Shown here: one piece after another, positions 17,541 through 26,768 of the stretch
Position numbering within the stretch: the first letter of the stretch is position 1
How the letters are laid out: the number at the start of each line of letters is the position of its first letter
Source of the DNA: RGIG3701 sp031553595
GTDB lineage: Bacteria; Planctomycetota; Planctomycetia; Pirellulales; Thermoguttaceae
Length of the DNA: 64,000 bases
Assembly (NCBI GenBank): GCA_031553595.1
Contig: JAVBLI010000006.1
Coordinates: 1 to 64,000, forward strand
Reading direction: 5' to 3'
Position numbers and translations under genes: made by a program
The notes under the pieces: generated by a model
What the model was told of the DNA's origin: nothing
What the model saw: the letters and a program-made list of their open reading frames with translations, nothing else
Databases searched by the model: none

Positions 17541-17645
17541 ACCGAAAATACCGCCACCCGCAAGCCCTCTTTCTATTTTTTACCAGCTTGCAACGCATTT
17601 TTCACAGCTTTCCCTTCCTTTATTCCCGCAGCTTATTCAGGTTAA

Positions 17646-17750
17646 CGGCTGAATTGGGAATAAAGAAATAAAGAAATAAAGAAATGAGGAATCACGCAAG
17701 CGTTCTTCATACCTTTCTCATTTTTTTATTTCTTTATCCCTCATTCCTTC
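17646..17750. repeat. AAATAAAG tandem repeat with inverted counterpart
   Basis: AATAAAG-type heptamer/octamer units repeat four times (17652-17682), followed by ATGAGGAAT; the complement (TTATTTCTTTATCCCTCATT) lies at 17727-17747, overlapping the 3' end of the phosphofructokinase gene. The arms would form a stem around 45 nt. Confidence 0.6.
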
Positions 17751-19033
17751 CTTGCCGCTTGGGGGATGTAGGCCGGGAGTTTCTTTTCGGCGAAAATCGG
17801 GGCGAATTGCGTCAGCCGCTGACGTCCGTCGATCGTCGGCAGTGGGAGCATTTCGTTGCCCACCAGCGGTTTGACGTAATCCAGGAACGCGTCGGTCACG
17901 TCGCACCCGTCGGGCGTAATCCACTCGGCGGGGAACGTCCGCTCGCTGTTGGCCACGTCCCGCAGGGGGACTTTATCATACGAAACGCTGTAAATCGGGC
18001 CCGGCGCCCGCAGGATCGTGGACATGAAGCCACCCTGCCCGGTAGCCGCCAGCTCGCACGCCTTTTGGCCCAGCGCGTACGCTTCGTCGAGATCCACCGT
18101 GGACGCGTACGCCATCGAGTGCCGCTGATCGGTGCCGGGGACGTTGCCACGGGCCGTACCGCGGACGCACAGGCCGGCGTCGTTGAGATAATTCACCACA
18201 TTCTGGCAGACCGTCGAGCGGCTGGCGCCGAATTCAGTGTGCCCGAATGAATCCTTCACGGCCCCCAAATCGCCGACGTGGAATCCCTCGCTGATGACCA
18301 CCACGCACCGCCCGCACTGCCGCAGCTTTTCGTTCACCTGCGCGTGGAGCTGCTCCAGTGTGCACGGACTCTCGGCAATGTAAATCAGCAGCGGCATCTC
18401 GCGCCGCGGGTCGGCCAGGCGGGCCGCCGCGGGAATGAAGCCGATTTTCCGCCCCATCGCCTGCATCACCAGCACCGGGTCGGCCGGGCATGACCCCTTG
18501 TTTTCCTGGTCCGCGTACTGCGTCGTGTGCATCCAGTATTTCGCCACCGAACCGTACCCCGGCGTGTGGTCGATGAGCTTGAACGCACTGTCACCGACGT
18601 CGTTGTCGATGGTTTTCGGCACGCCGACGGCCGTCAGCTCCAGGCCACGATCATTGGCGAGCTCCGCGATTTTGTGGGCGGTATCCATCGAGTCGTTGCC
18701 GCCATTATACAAAAAATAGCCCACGTTGTGCGCCTTGAGCACCTCGACGACGCGCTCGAAATCCTCAGTCTGCCAACTCTTGAGCTTGTAGCGGCACGTG
18801 CCGATGCTGCCCGCCACGGGCGTGTAACGCAAGAGCGCGACTTCCTCCGGCGACTGGGCCGAGAGGTCGAGCAGGTCTTCGGTCAGGACGCCTTCGATGC
18901 CGTGGGCGGCGCCGTAGACTGTTCCGATATTGTCGAAACAGCGGGCCGCCTCGATCACGCCGCGGAGGCTGCTGTTAATGACGCACGTGGGGCCGCCGCT
19001 CTGGGCGACGACGAGATTTTGGGGCGGTTTCAT
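17741..19033 (-). CDS. pfp: 6-phosphofructokinase, PPi-dependent type
   Basis: 430 aa. Phosphorylates fructose-6-phosphate in glycolysis. N-terminal VAQSGGPTCVINSSLRG is the nucleotide/PPi loop; NGGNDSMDTA replaces the GGDG of ATP-dependent enzymes, and VPKTIDND carries the Lys found in pyrophosphate-dependent enzymes, with DHTPGYGSVAKY and MGRKIGFIPAAARLAD downstream. PPi use is therefore inferred from the motif pattern. It is monocistronic in appearance, with a hairpin repeat (19068-19193) upstream and a terminator-like structure downstream. Confidence 0.9.
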   Translation of the reverse strand: MKPPQNLVVAQSGGPTCVINSSLRGVIEAARCFDNIGTVYGAAHGIEGVLTEDLLDLSAQSPEEVALLRYTPVAGSIGTCRYKLKSWQTEDFERVVEVLKAHNVGYFLYNGGNDSMDTAHKIAELANDRGLELTAVGVPKTIDNDVGDSAFKLIDHTPGYGSVAKYWMHTTQYADQENKGSCPADPVLVMQAMGRKIGFIPAAARLADPRREMPLLIYIAESPCTLEQLHAQVNEKLRQCGRCVVVISEGFHVGDLGAVKDSFGHTEFGASRSTVCQNVVNYLNDAGLCVRGTARGNVPGTDQRHSMAYASTVDLDEAYALGQKACELAATGQGGFMSTILRAPGPIYSVSYDKVPLRDVANSERTFPAEWITPDGCDVTDAFLDYVKPLVGNEMLPLPTIDGRQRLTQFAPIFAEKKLPAYIPQAARKE

Positions 19034-19067
19034 GATTTTTTATGGTTCCTTTGTATGAATGGGAATG

Positions 19068-19193
19068 CACAAAAACAGCAGCCGGGAATGGAGTGTCAGC
19101 GCAGTGACCGGATAGAAGTGGAAAACATTCGACCACGCTATCCGGTCTCTGCGCGTCACTACGTTCCGCTTCGCTCCCGGCTGCTGTTTTATG
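19068..19193. repeat. 3'-end hairpin repeat (copy 6, full length)
   Basis: Left arm AACAGCAGCCGGGAATGGAG and right arm CGCTCCCGGCTGCTGTTTT. It ends 22 bp from the stop codon of the PmoA-like gene (minus strand), on its 3' side. Confidence 0.9.
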
Positions 19194-19215
19194 CTGCGTC
19201 GATTTTGGACGGACA

Positions 19216-20244
19216 TCACCCGCCGTAAATTTCGTTCCACAGGCCGTTGAGGTCGACGTCTTCGGTTGTGCCGGCGAAGACCACGACGCGGTACAGGGCG
19301 GAGACGGGTTCGTCTTTGGGGAAAATCCACGGGCCGGGGCCGTAATTGAAGGGCATGGGCGAAATGTTTCCGTAATTCCGCGTGAACCACGGGCAGTCTT
19401 TGAACGGCTGCTCGGGCGGGCACAGGACGGCGACTCCCTCGATGATGTCGTCGTTGAAATAGCGCGGGCCGTAATAGGCGCACCACTTCGCGGGCTTGCC
19501 CTCGGTCTCGGCCTGGCCGCGCTGACCGTTGCTGTTGATCAACACGCCGCCGCCGTCGGGGGCAAGTTCCGGCGAGACCCGCACGCCGAAAAAGCCGTGA
19601 TTCGTCCGCCCGACGGTTACCTCCACCAGCGGCGTCATGACGTATTCCAGGTCGAGCACGTAATATTCCGGCGTCCGCAGGGCCAGCGTGTATTTCCGCG
19701 TGTCCTTCATGATCGGCTCCTGGCCTTCCTTCTGCCACAGTGCTGAATCGGTGAAGACCACTTTCGTCTCCGTGGCCTCCTCAATCTTCACGCCCTGAGA
19801 AAGAATCTGGCCGCTCTTGCGGTCGCCCTGCCAGTAATTGCCGCCGTTGGTGTTATCCAGCCCGAGAAACACGGAGCGGTGGTGGGGCCATGGCTGCGCA
19901 GACTCGGCTGTGACCGAAACCATCGAATACGGCCCGGCCAGCGGATAAATATACGGATAAATCTGATTCGGATTGTTGCGATAAGCCGCCAGGACGATAT
20001 TATCCTTGCGGATCCAGAGCGTTTTGTCGGCGAAATCCGGGTTGTAGGTCGTCATGTGCTCGACCTGATTGTCGCCCCACTCGGGCACGGTTTTTCCCGT
20101 TTTGCCCTTAAAAATCGTCTCATACGGCCCGCCGTGCTCGTGGTCGTGATCGTGGTCATGGCCCTCATGCCCAAAAGAAACGCTCAGCCCGCCGACCGCC
20201 GCCGCGGAAAAGGCGCCCGCCCGTAAAAATTCACGTCGTTTCAT
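19216..20244 (-). CDS. Tat-exported PmoA-like (DUF6807) protein
   Basis: 342 aa. Tat signal MKRREFLRAGAFSAAAVGG, then a His-rich linker (GHEGHDHDHDHEHGG, residues about 25-39) that could bind metal. The body resembles the planctomycete PmoA-like family: LWIRKDN, NPNQIYPYIYPLAGP, PWPHHRSVFLG, NHGFFGVRVS. These proteins share a name with methane monooxygenase subunit A but are soluble, beta-sandwich-like, and found in sugar-utilisation contexts; function is unknown. AAGGA precedes the ATG. Neighbouring genes (phosphofructokinase, LarE) do not define a pathway. Confidence 0.82.
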   Translation of the reverse strand: MKRREFLRAGAFSAAAVGGLSVSFGHEGHDHDHDHEHGGPYETIFKGKTGKTVPEWGDNQVEHMTTYNPDFADKTLWIRKDNIVLAAYRNNPNQIYPYIYPLAGPYSMVSVTAESAQPWPHHRSVFLGLDNTNGGNYWQGDRKSGQILSQGVKIEEATETKVVFTDSALWQKEGQEPIMKDTRKYTLALRTPEYYVLDLEYVMTPLVEVTVGRTNHGFFGVRVSPELAPDGGGVLINSNGQRGQAETEGKPAKWCAYYGPRYFNDDIIEGVAVLCPPEQPFKDCPWFTRNYGNISPMPFNYGPGPWIFPKDEPVSALYRVVVFAGTTEDVDLNGLWNEIYGG

Positions 20245-20375
20245 GGTTTATCCTTATTCGCTTTCATTCGTCAAAAGGAAGGTTGGTACGGCCGCATGAC
20301 GCCGCCGCGTGATAAAAAAATTCCGTGTTTCGTTATGCTTAACATGTGAATCGCCGCTTTTGCGTTCCCGCGCCG

Positions 20376-21197
20376 TCAGTCATAACACCCGCTGCGAAAG
20401 CCGTCCAGGTCCAGGGTGATGAAGCGGAATCCCAGGCGATGAAACTCGGCGGTGACGGCCGCGCAAATGGCGGGCCGCGTCAGCAGTTCAAAAAACTCCG
20501 GCGGCACTTCCACCCGCGCCAGCTCTCCGGGATGCACACGGACACGGACGCCCCCGCCATCGCCGCTTTTCATGCCGTGGGACGCCAAAAGCGCTTCCAA
20601 AAATTCCTCTGCCGCTTCCACCTGCGCGAATCCCGCCTCCGTCAGCTCCAGGGCGTAAGCGAATCGGCTCGCCAGACACGGCGTGGACGGCTTTTCCGCC
20701 ACGGATAATTGCCACCGCCGCGCGATTTCCCGGACTTCCGCCTTCCGCAGCCCGGCATCCGCCAGCGGGGAAGGAATTTCATACTCGGCCAGCGCCTGCC
20801 GCCCGGGCCGCCACACGGTCAGGTCATCCGCGTTACTGCCGTCCAGCAGCACGTCACACCCCGCCGCCTCCGCATGCTCCAGCATCCTCCGGAACAGGCG
20901 GCGCTTGCAGAAATAACAGCGGTCGCGGTCATTCCGGCGGTAATCCGGATCGCGCAATTCGTCCGTCTCCAGAAAATGATGCGGCACGCCCATCTCTGCC
21001 ACCAGCCGCCCGATTTCCGCCTTTTCCCGCGCGGGCATGGAAGGCGAAAAAGCCGTCAGCGCCAGCACATCCTGCGGCGCATGCGTTTCCAGCGCCGCCC
21101 GCAGCAGGACGGTGCTGTCCACGCCACCGGAAAACGCCACGGCCGGGCGTGCGTATTTTTGCAGGGCCGTCAGCAGGGCCGCGAGTTTACAGTCCAT
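20376..21197 (-). CDS. larE: LarE-like ATP-dependent sacrificial sulfur transferase
   Basis: 273 aa PP-loop enzyme. SGGVDSTVLL is the ATP-binding loop; DRCYFCKRRLF carries the cysteine that donates sulfur in LarE; DGSNADDL and KPSTPCLASRFAYA follow as in the family. LarE converts the cofactor precursor to the dithiolate of the nickel-pincer nucleotide of lactate racemase. No larA, larB or larC is nearby, so another client enzyme is possible. The ATG at 21197 overlaps the end of the RND permease gene by 11 nt, implying translational coupling. Confidence 0.82.
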   Translation of the reverse strand: MDCKLAALLTALQKYARPAVAFSGGVDSTVLLRAALETHAPQDVLALTAFSPSMPAREKAEIGRLVAEMGVPHHFLETDELRDPDYRRNDRDRCYFCKRRLFRRMLEHAEAAGCDVLLDGSNADDLTVWRPGRQALAEYEIPSPLADAGLRKAEVREIARRWQLSVAEKPSTPCLASRFAYALELTEAGFAQVEAAEEFLEALLASHGMKSGDGGGVRVRVHPGELARVEVPPEFFELLTRPAICAAVTAEFHRLGFRFITLDLDGFRSGCYD

Positions 21198-24100
21198 GAC
21201 CTTCGCCCCGCCGAATTTCAGGGTCAAATTCCACGTTACTTTCTGCCTGCTTTTCGGCATCCTCCAAAGCCTTCGCCGCCGCCTCGGCAGCCTTACCAGC
21301 CGCTTCCGCCACTTTTCCCAGCGCCTCGGCTGTCTTCCCTGCAGCCTCCGCAGCATACACCGCTACCGGCGGCTGTTCCGGAACACCGATCCACCGCCGA
21401 ATCACTTTCATGCTGGCCTCACCCATATTCGTGATGAGCATAAACAGCACCGGCGTGACAAGAATGCCGATCATGGTTTCCTCGAACATGCCGCCGAAAA
21501 CCGCCGTGCCGATGGCGCGCCGACTGTTGGCCCCCGCCCCCGTGGCGATCACCAGCGGAATGACGCCGAGGATGAAGGCGTACGAGGTCATCATGATGGG
21601 CCGCAGCCGCATGCGCCCGGCCACCTGCGCGGATTCCGTGATCGGCATGCCGTCTTTCAGGTGCGAATCCCGGGCATATTCCGTAATGAGAATGGCATTC
21701 TTCGCCGAGAGTCCGACCATGACGATAAAGCCGACCTGCGTGTAAAGGTTAATATCCAGCCCCGCGATATACACCGCCAGCATCGCGCCCGACACCCCCA
21801 GCGGCACGGCCATCATAATAATAATCGGCGCACTCCAGCTTTCATACTGGGCCGCCAGCACCAAAAACGCGAAAATCAGGGACAGAACAAAAATCACGGC
21901 AATCGCCATCCCCGCCCTGCTCTGCTGAAACGCCATGCCCGTCCACTGGACCGCAAACGTTTCCGGCAAATTCGTATCCGTCAGCTCCTGGAGTTTTGCC
22001 ATACCAGTACCGGTACTCTCGCCCGGGGCGATGTTCGCCGTCATCAGCGTAGTGGTGTACAGGTTAAAGCGCGTGACGGACGCCGGTGCCACACGGTCCT
22101 GTACCCGGGCAATCGCCGAAAGCGGCACTTTCTCCCCCTGCAGGTTCATCACCGGCAACTGCAAAATGTCCAGATAATGCGTCCGGAAGCGCCCCTCCGC
22201 CTGGAGATTCACCTGGAACACCCGCCCGTACGCGTTAAAGTCGTTCACATACGTCGAGCCGAGATACGCCTGCAGCGACGCGTTTACTTCGTCCAGATCG
22301 ATGCCCATTTTCTTCGCTTTATCACGATTCACGTCCAGATAATACTGCGGATAATGCGGGTTAAACGTGGAAAACACGCGCGTAAACCCACCGCTTTTCA
22401 CACCCTCGTCGCTGAGTGTCTGCGACGCCTCGTAAAGCGCCAGGACGCCGGATTCCGATTTGTCGATCAACTGGCCTTCCAGCCCTCCCGACGTTCCCAC
22501 ACCCGTAATCGGCGGCGGCACGAACGCGAACAGCAGGCACTCCGGAATCTCCTGATTAATCAGCCCCATCATCCGGTTCGCGATCATCTGGGCCTCCATC
22601 TGCGGCGCCTTACGCTGCTTCCACTCCCGCAGCCGCAGCACGCCGATGGCCAGGTTCGTGGCGCTGGTCTGATCCAGCATCGAATATCCCGTGACCATGT
22701 GCACGTTATCGATCACGTCGTTAAAATCATGCTCAAGGATGGCGTTCACCTTGCGGCACACCTCGTTCGTCTCCTGCAGCGAACGCCCGTCGGGCAGACG
22801 GATGTCCAGAAACACCACGCCCTGGTCTTCGTTCGGGACGAATCCCTGCTTCATGTATTTCATCCCGAACGTCACGGCCACGATCAGGAAAATCCAGAAC
22901 GCGATGATGACGTACGCATGCCGCAACAGGAATTTCAGGGCGTGCTCGTATCCCCACGCGAAGCCGTTAAAGCCCTTATTATACATCCGGAAAAACACGA
23001 ATTTCTTTTCTTCCGGCTTCGACGGTCTGAGGAAAATCGCGCACAGTGCCGGGGAAAGCGTCAGCGCGCAGATCGCGGACAGCACCACCGACGCGGCGAT
23101 CGTCAGCGCGAATTGCTGATACAGCACGCCCACCATGCCACTGATGAACGTTGTGGGCAAAAATACCGACATCAGCACGCACGTCGTGGCGATGATGGGC
23201 CCGGAGACCTGCGTCATGGATTTGATGGCCGCGTCGATGGGCGAGAGTTTTTCGTCGTCGATGAGGCGCGTGCAGTTCTCGACGACCACGATCGCGTCGT
23301 CGACGACGATCCCAATCACCAGAATCAGCCCCAACAGCGTCAGCGTGTTGATTGAGAAGCCGAACATGCCCATCAGGAAGAAGGTGCCCACCAGCGAAAC
23401 GGGAATCGCGACCGACGGAATCAGGCACGCCCGCCAGTCCTGCAAAAATACGTACACCACGACGATCACGATGGCGATCGTGAAAAATAGCGTGAAGACC
23501 ACTTCCTCCAGCGAAACGCGGATGAACACCGTCGAGTCGTATGCACAGACATAATCGATTCCCGCGCGATCCAGGTCGGGCTTCAGGGCCGCCAGCTCCG
23601 CGTTGACGGCATTCGCCACGTGCACCGCGTTGGCGCCGGGCATCAGATACACCGCCACGGTGGCCGCCTCGCGGTACGTATCCTCCATCACCACGCCCTT
23701 GAGCCCCGGATTCTTCCTTTCAAGTTCCTTTTTATCATGCTCCGACGGCGGAAAAATACTGTTAAACGAGCCCTTCGTATACATCTGCCGGCCCAGCTCG
23801 ATGCGCGCGATGTCCTTCAATTTCAGAATTTCGCCGTTCTCCGACCGCCGCACCACCATCTCCGCGAATTCACTGGCATCCGCCAGCCGGCCTTTGGTGG
23901 TGATCGTAATCGCCTGCAACTGCCCCGCCGGCACGGGCTCGGCACCCACACTGCCCGCCGCCACCTGCACGTTCTGCTCCTCGATGATTTTCACGATTTC
24001 CTGCACCGAAATGTTCCGCTCGCCCATCAGGGCCGGGTTGAGCCAGACACGGATGCTGTAATCTTTCGGGTCCATCACCTGCGCGTCGCCGACGCCCTCG

Positions 24101-24618
24101 ATGCGGGCCAGCAGGTCGCGGACGTTGATGGACACGTAGTTCGCGAGATACTCCTCCGTTTTCGTGGGCCCGGCCTTCGCGTTGAGCGAAAAACTGTAAA
24201 ACCCCAGGATGTTCGTCGACTTCTTCTTGACCGTCACCCCCGTGGCCTGCACTTCCGGCGGAAGCCGCGGCGCGGCGATCGCGACGCGGTTGTTCACGTT
24301 CACCGTGTTCATGTCGGGATTCGTGCCGATCTCGAAATACACGGACAGCGTATACGAACCGTCGCTGGCACAGGTGCTATTCATGTAAATCATGTCGTCG
24401 ACGCCGTTGACCTGCTGCTCGATCAGGACGGCCACCGTCTCCGCCAACGTCTGCGGGTCCGCCCCGGGGTATGTCGCCGAGACGCTCACCACCGGCGGCA
24501 CAATATCCGGAAACTGCGCCACCGGCAACTGAACCGCCGTTACCACCCCCGCAATAAAAATCAGCAGGGATATCACACTCGCGAAAACCGGACGATTGAT
24601 GAAAAAACGTGAAAACAT
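21187..24618 (-). CDS. RND efflux transporter permease, AcrB/HAE1-like
   Basis: 1143 aa inner-membrane proton-driven pump. TM1 and the porter domain start MFSRFFINRPVFASVISLL; TM4 has the proton-relay aspartates in GIVVDDAIVVVEN; the TM10 lysine is in GLSAKNAILITEYARD; GGMFEETMIG is near TM11-12. Beyond the normal end near residue 1070 there is an Ala/Lys/Glu-rich tail (AAGKTAEALGKVAEAAGKAA) of about 50 residues that looks like a cytoplasmic helix or coiled coil. The adaptor gene lies upstream (24838-26481) with a hairpin repeat in the gap; no TolC-type gene is in the window. Confidence 0.94.
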   Translation of the reverse strand: MFSRFFINRPVFASVISLLIFIAGVVTAVQLPVAQFPDIVPPVVSVSATYPGADPQTLAETVAVLIEQQVNGVDDMIYMNSTCASDGSYTLSVYFEIGTNPDMNTVNVNNRVAIAAPRLPPEVQATGVTVKKKSTNILGFYSFSLNAKAGPTKTEEYLANYVSINVRDLLARIEGVGDAQVMDPKDYSIRVWLNPALMGERNISVQEIVKIIEEQNVQVAAGSVGAEPVPAGQLQAITITTKGRLADASEFAEMVVRRSENGEILKLKDIARIELGRQMYTKGSFNSIFPPSEHDKKELERKNPGLKGVVMEDTYREAATVAVYLMPGANAVHVANAVNAELAALKPDLDRAGIDYVCAYDSTVFIRVSLEEVVFTLFFTIAIVIVVVYVFLQDWRACLIPSVAIPVSLVGTFFLMGMFGFSINTLTLLGLILVIGIVVDDAIVVVENCTRLIDDEKLSPIDAAIKSMTQVSGPIIATTCVLMSVFLPTTFISGMVGVLYQQFALTIAASVVLSAICALTLSPALCAIFLRPSKPEEKKFVFFRMYNKGFNGFAWGYEHALKFLLRHAYVIIAFWIFLIVAVTFGMKYMKQGFVPNEDQGVVFLDIRLPDGRSLQETNEVCRKVNAILEHDFNDVIDNVHMVTGYSMLDQTSATNLAIGVLRLREWKQRKAPQMEAQMIANRMMGLINQEIPECLLFAFVPPPITGVGTSGGLEGQLIDKSESGVLALYEASQTLSDEGVKSGGFTRVFSTFNPHYPQYYLDVNRDKAKKMGIDLDEVNASLQAYLGSTYVNDFNAYGRVFQVNLQAEGRFRTHYLDILQLPVMNLQGEKVPLSAIARVQDRVAPASVTRFNLYTTTLMTANIAPGESTGTGMAKLQELTDTNLPETFAVQWTGMAFQQSRAGMAIAVIFVLSLIFAFLVLAAQYESWSAPIIIMMAVPLGVSGAMLAVYIAGLDINLYTQVGFIVMVGLSAKNAILITEYARDSHLKDGMPITESAQVAGRMRLRPIMMTSYAFILGVIPLVIATGAGANSRRAIGTAVFGGMFEETMIGILVTPVLFMLITNMGEASMKVIRRWIGVPEQPPVAVYAAEAAGKTAEALGKVAEAAGKAAEAAAKALEDAEKQAESNVEFDPEIRRGEGHGL

Positions 24619-24703
24619 GCGTCTGCTCGAATCAAAAGGAAAAGAGTCGTGATTTTAACGAAAACATCAAAATATACCACCGGCGTAACCCACCGGCCGT
24701 TTC

Positions 24704-24829
24704 CACAAAACAGCAGCCGGGAATGGAGCGTCAGCGGAATGACCGGATAAGCACCGCCAAGCGTTTTTCCACTTCGATCCGGTCATTGCGCTGCACTTCG
24801 TTCCGCTGCATTCCCGGCTGCTGTTTTCA
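24704..24829. repeat. 3'-end hairpin repeat (copy 7, full length)
   Basis: Arms AACAGCAGCCGGGAATGGAG and TGCATTCCCGGCTGCTGTTT. It sits between adaptor and permease genes of the efflux pair, 8 bp past the adaptor stop codon. Confidence 0.9.
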
Positions 24830-24837
24830 TGCAAAAC

Positions 24838-26481
24838 TTAAGGCTTCTTTACACCGCTGGCCACGGGTTTATCGGCCGGCGAGGGTTTAACAGGCGCCTC
24901 CGCGGGTTTTGCAGGCACCGCCGCTGGAGATGCCGCCGCCGGTTTCGCCGCCGCACCGCCTTCCGCCATATTCGACTTATCGCTGACCATCATGCCGGCA
25001 CGCACTTTCTGGAACCCGGTCACAATGTATTTTTCGCCCGGCTTGAGCCCCGTCTCCACCGTATCCGGCGTGCCGTCCAGATTCTTGACGTTCTCTTTCG
25101 TGTATGCCGCGATGACCCGCTCGCGCCCGCCGGGCAGCAGATGCAACGACTGAACGTACCGCTTCTCGGCGACTTTCTTCTCATCCAGCACCCACACATA
25201 TTTCGAACTGAGATCCGCGTTGACGGCCCGCTCGTCGATGACGATCGCGTTTTTCACCATCTCGCCGGGGACACGCACATTACAGACCCGCCCCGGATAC
25301 ACCTCGTACTGCGGATTCGCGAACTGGCCGCGGATGGTGATCGTGCCGGTTTGTGGATTGATTTTATTGTCCGCGTAGATCAACACGCCCTTGAACGGGT
25401 ACGCGTCCGGATCTTCATCGAAACCGACTTCGAACGGAATGCTCAGCGTCTCGGCCACCGAACCGGTTTGCGTGAGACGCTCGCCCGCCAGTCCGGTCCC
25501 GGTGTGGCCGAGCACCTTGGGCACCATTTTTTCCGTCGGATTCGGAATCGTCGGCGTGGCGTCGACCACCAGGGCGTCCACCGCCGTGTCCACACCTTCC
25601 GCAGGCGCCGGATCATCGGCTACCGTGTCTGCCTCGTTATATTTCTCCACGGCCTCGGGAATCGTGGGCGCCGGCATGACGTGCGGGGCCGGGCTGTCCG
25701 CCCCGGCAGGTTTTCGACTCGTCGGCGCCGGGATTTTCGGGCCACCCGTCTTTTTCACCATCTCGATGTACTTCTGCGCAAAAACGCTGTCCGCCACCTC
25801 GAAATCCACATACAGCGGGTCCATCTCCACGACCGTCGTGAGCGTTTCCATGATCAGCGACGCGCCGACGTAATTCCCCATGTCGACCAGCTTTTCTTCC
25901 ACCTTCCCGCGAATCGGCGAGGTAATATCCGTGTAAAACAGCTGCTGCGTCTGGTACTGGTACTCGGCCTGGGCCGCGTAAACCTGCGTGGAGGTGCTTA
26001 AATAATGGGAACGCTTCTGCGCCATGTCGTCGGCGGTGACCGTGTTCGGCGTCAGGCGGTTCGTCTTCACCGCACTCTCGTAAAGCGCTTTCGCCAAGTC
26101 GGCCGCGGTCTTCGCCTGATAAAAATCGGCGTACGCTTTCGCCTGATTGATTTTATAATCGAAATCCTGAATCTTAAACAGCAGCTGCCCCGGATGGACG
26201 ATTTCGCCCGGCGTGTAATGCATTTCCTCCAGATACCCCTTCACCCGGGGGACGATTTTCACGCTCTGATACGCGACGGTTTTTCCAGTGCATATTTCAT
26301 AAAGCTGGACGTCCCGCTGCTGGGCCTCCGCGACCGTCACCACAGGGGGCTCCGGTTTCGGCGCGACGACCTGCTTTTTACAGCCCGCCGCCAACACCGC
26401 CATCATCGCCAAAAGAACCGCTGCGCGCGCCACCGCTGGCCGCCGGCCGCCGGAAACGGAAGAAATATTAAGCGTTGTCAT
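24838..26481 (-). CDS. RND efflux periplasmic adaptor lipoprotein (AcrA-like)
   Basis: 547 aa membrane fusion protein. Signal with lipobox LAAGC (Cys34). Barrel-sandwich half-motif VKIVPRVKGYLEEMHYTPGEIVHPGQLLFKI, alpha-hairpin (about 105-180), second lipoyl half around FYTDITSPIRGKVEEKLVDMG, then beta-barrel and membrane-proximal domains. It is longer than the usual 380-400 aa owing to a Pro/Ala-rich insert (about 245-340) inside the beta-barrel region and a Lys/Pro/Ala-rich tail. It would bridge the downstream-encoded permease to an outer-membrane channel encoded elsewhere. Confidence 0.92.
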   Translation of the reverse strand: MTTLNISSVSGGRRPAVARAAVLLAMMAVLAAGCKKQVVAPKPEPPVVTVAEAQQRDVQLYEICTGKTVAYQSVKIVPRVKGYLEEMHYTPGEIVHPGQLLFKIQDFDYKINQAKAYADFYQAKTAADLAKALYESAVKTNRLTPNTVTADDMAQKRSHYLSTSTQVYAAQAEYQYQTQQLFYTDITSPIRGKVEEKLVDMGNYVGASLIMETLTTVVEMDPLYVDFEVADSVFAQKYIEMVKKTGGPKIPAPTSRKPAGADSPAPHVMPAPTIPEAVEKYNEADTVADDPAPAEGVDTAVDALVVDATPTIPNPTEKMVPKVLGHTGTGLAGERLTQTGSVAETLSIPFEVGFDEDPDAYPFKGVLIYADNKINPQTGTITIRGQFANPQYEVYPGRVCNVRVPGEMVKNAIVIDERAVNADLSSKYVWVLDEKKVAEKRYVQSLHLLPGGRERVIAAYTKENVKNLDGTPDTVETGLKPGEKYIVTGFQKVRAGMMVSDKSNMAEGGAAAKPAAASPAAVPAKPAEAPVKPSPADKPVASGVKKP

Positions 26482-26639
26482 CGTCTTTTAATCCAATTTG
26501 CCAAGAAAAAACACAGTTTATGAAAGATTTTTATGAAAATACGTTCGCTACATATATCATACCGCATCCCCCCACATCCCGCAAGAGACCCGGGAAAGAA
26601 ACGAGGGCGAAAAAGGGAATCGCTGGAAACATGATTTGC

Positions 26640-26755
26640 CCGCAAGAACAGCAGCCGTCAGCGCAGAGACCGGATAGAAGAGCCGGGATTTTCCCACTTC
26701 TATCCGGTCTCTGCGCGTCACAGCGTTCCGCTGCGCTCCCGGCTGCTGTTTCCTG
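26640..26755. repeat. 3'-end hairpin repeat (copy 8)
   Basis: Slightly shorter left arm (GAACAGCAGCCGTCAGCGCAG). It ends 13 bp before the stop codon of the GH106-like gene (minus strand). Confidence 0.88.
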
Positions 26756-26768
26756 AGGATAAAGCGAT

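Noticed and set aside
21037..23355. 772-codon plus-strand open frame opposite the RND permease
   Set aside because: Antisense shadow of a gene with full AcrB motifs; its Arg/His-rich translation has no domain character.
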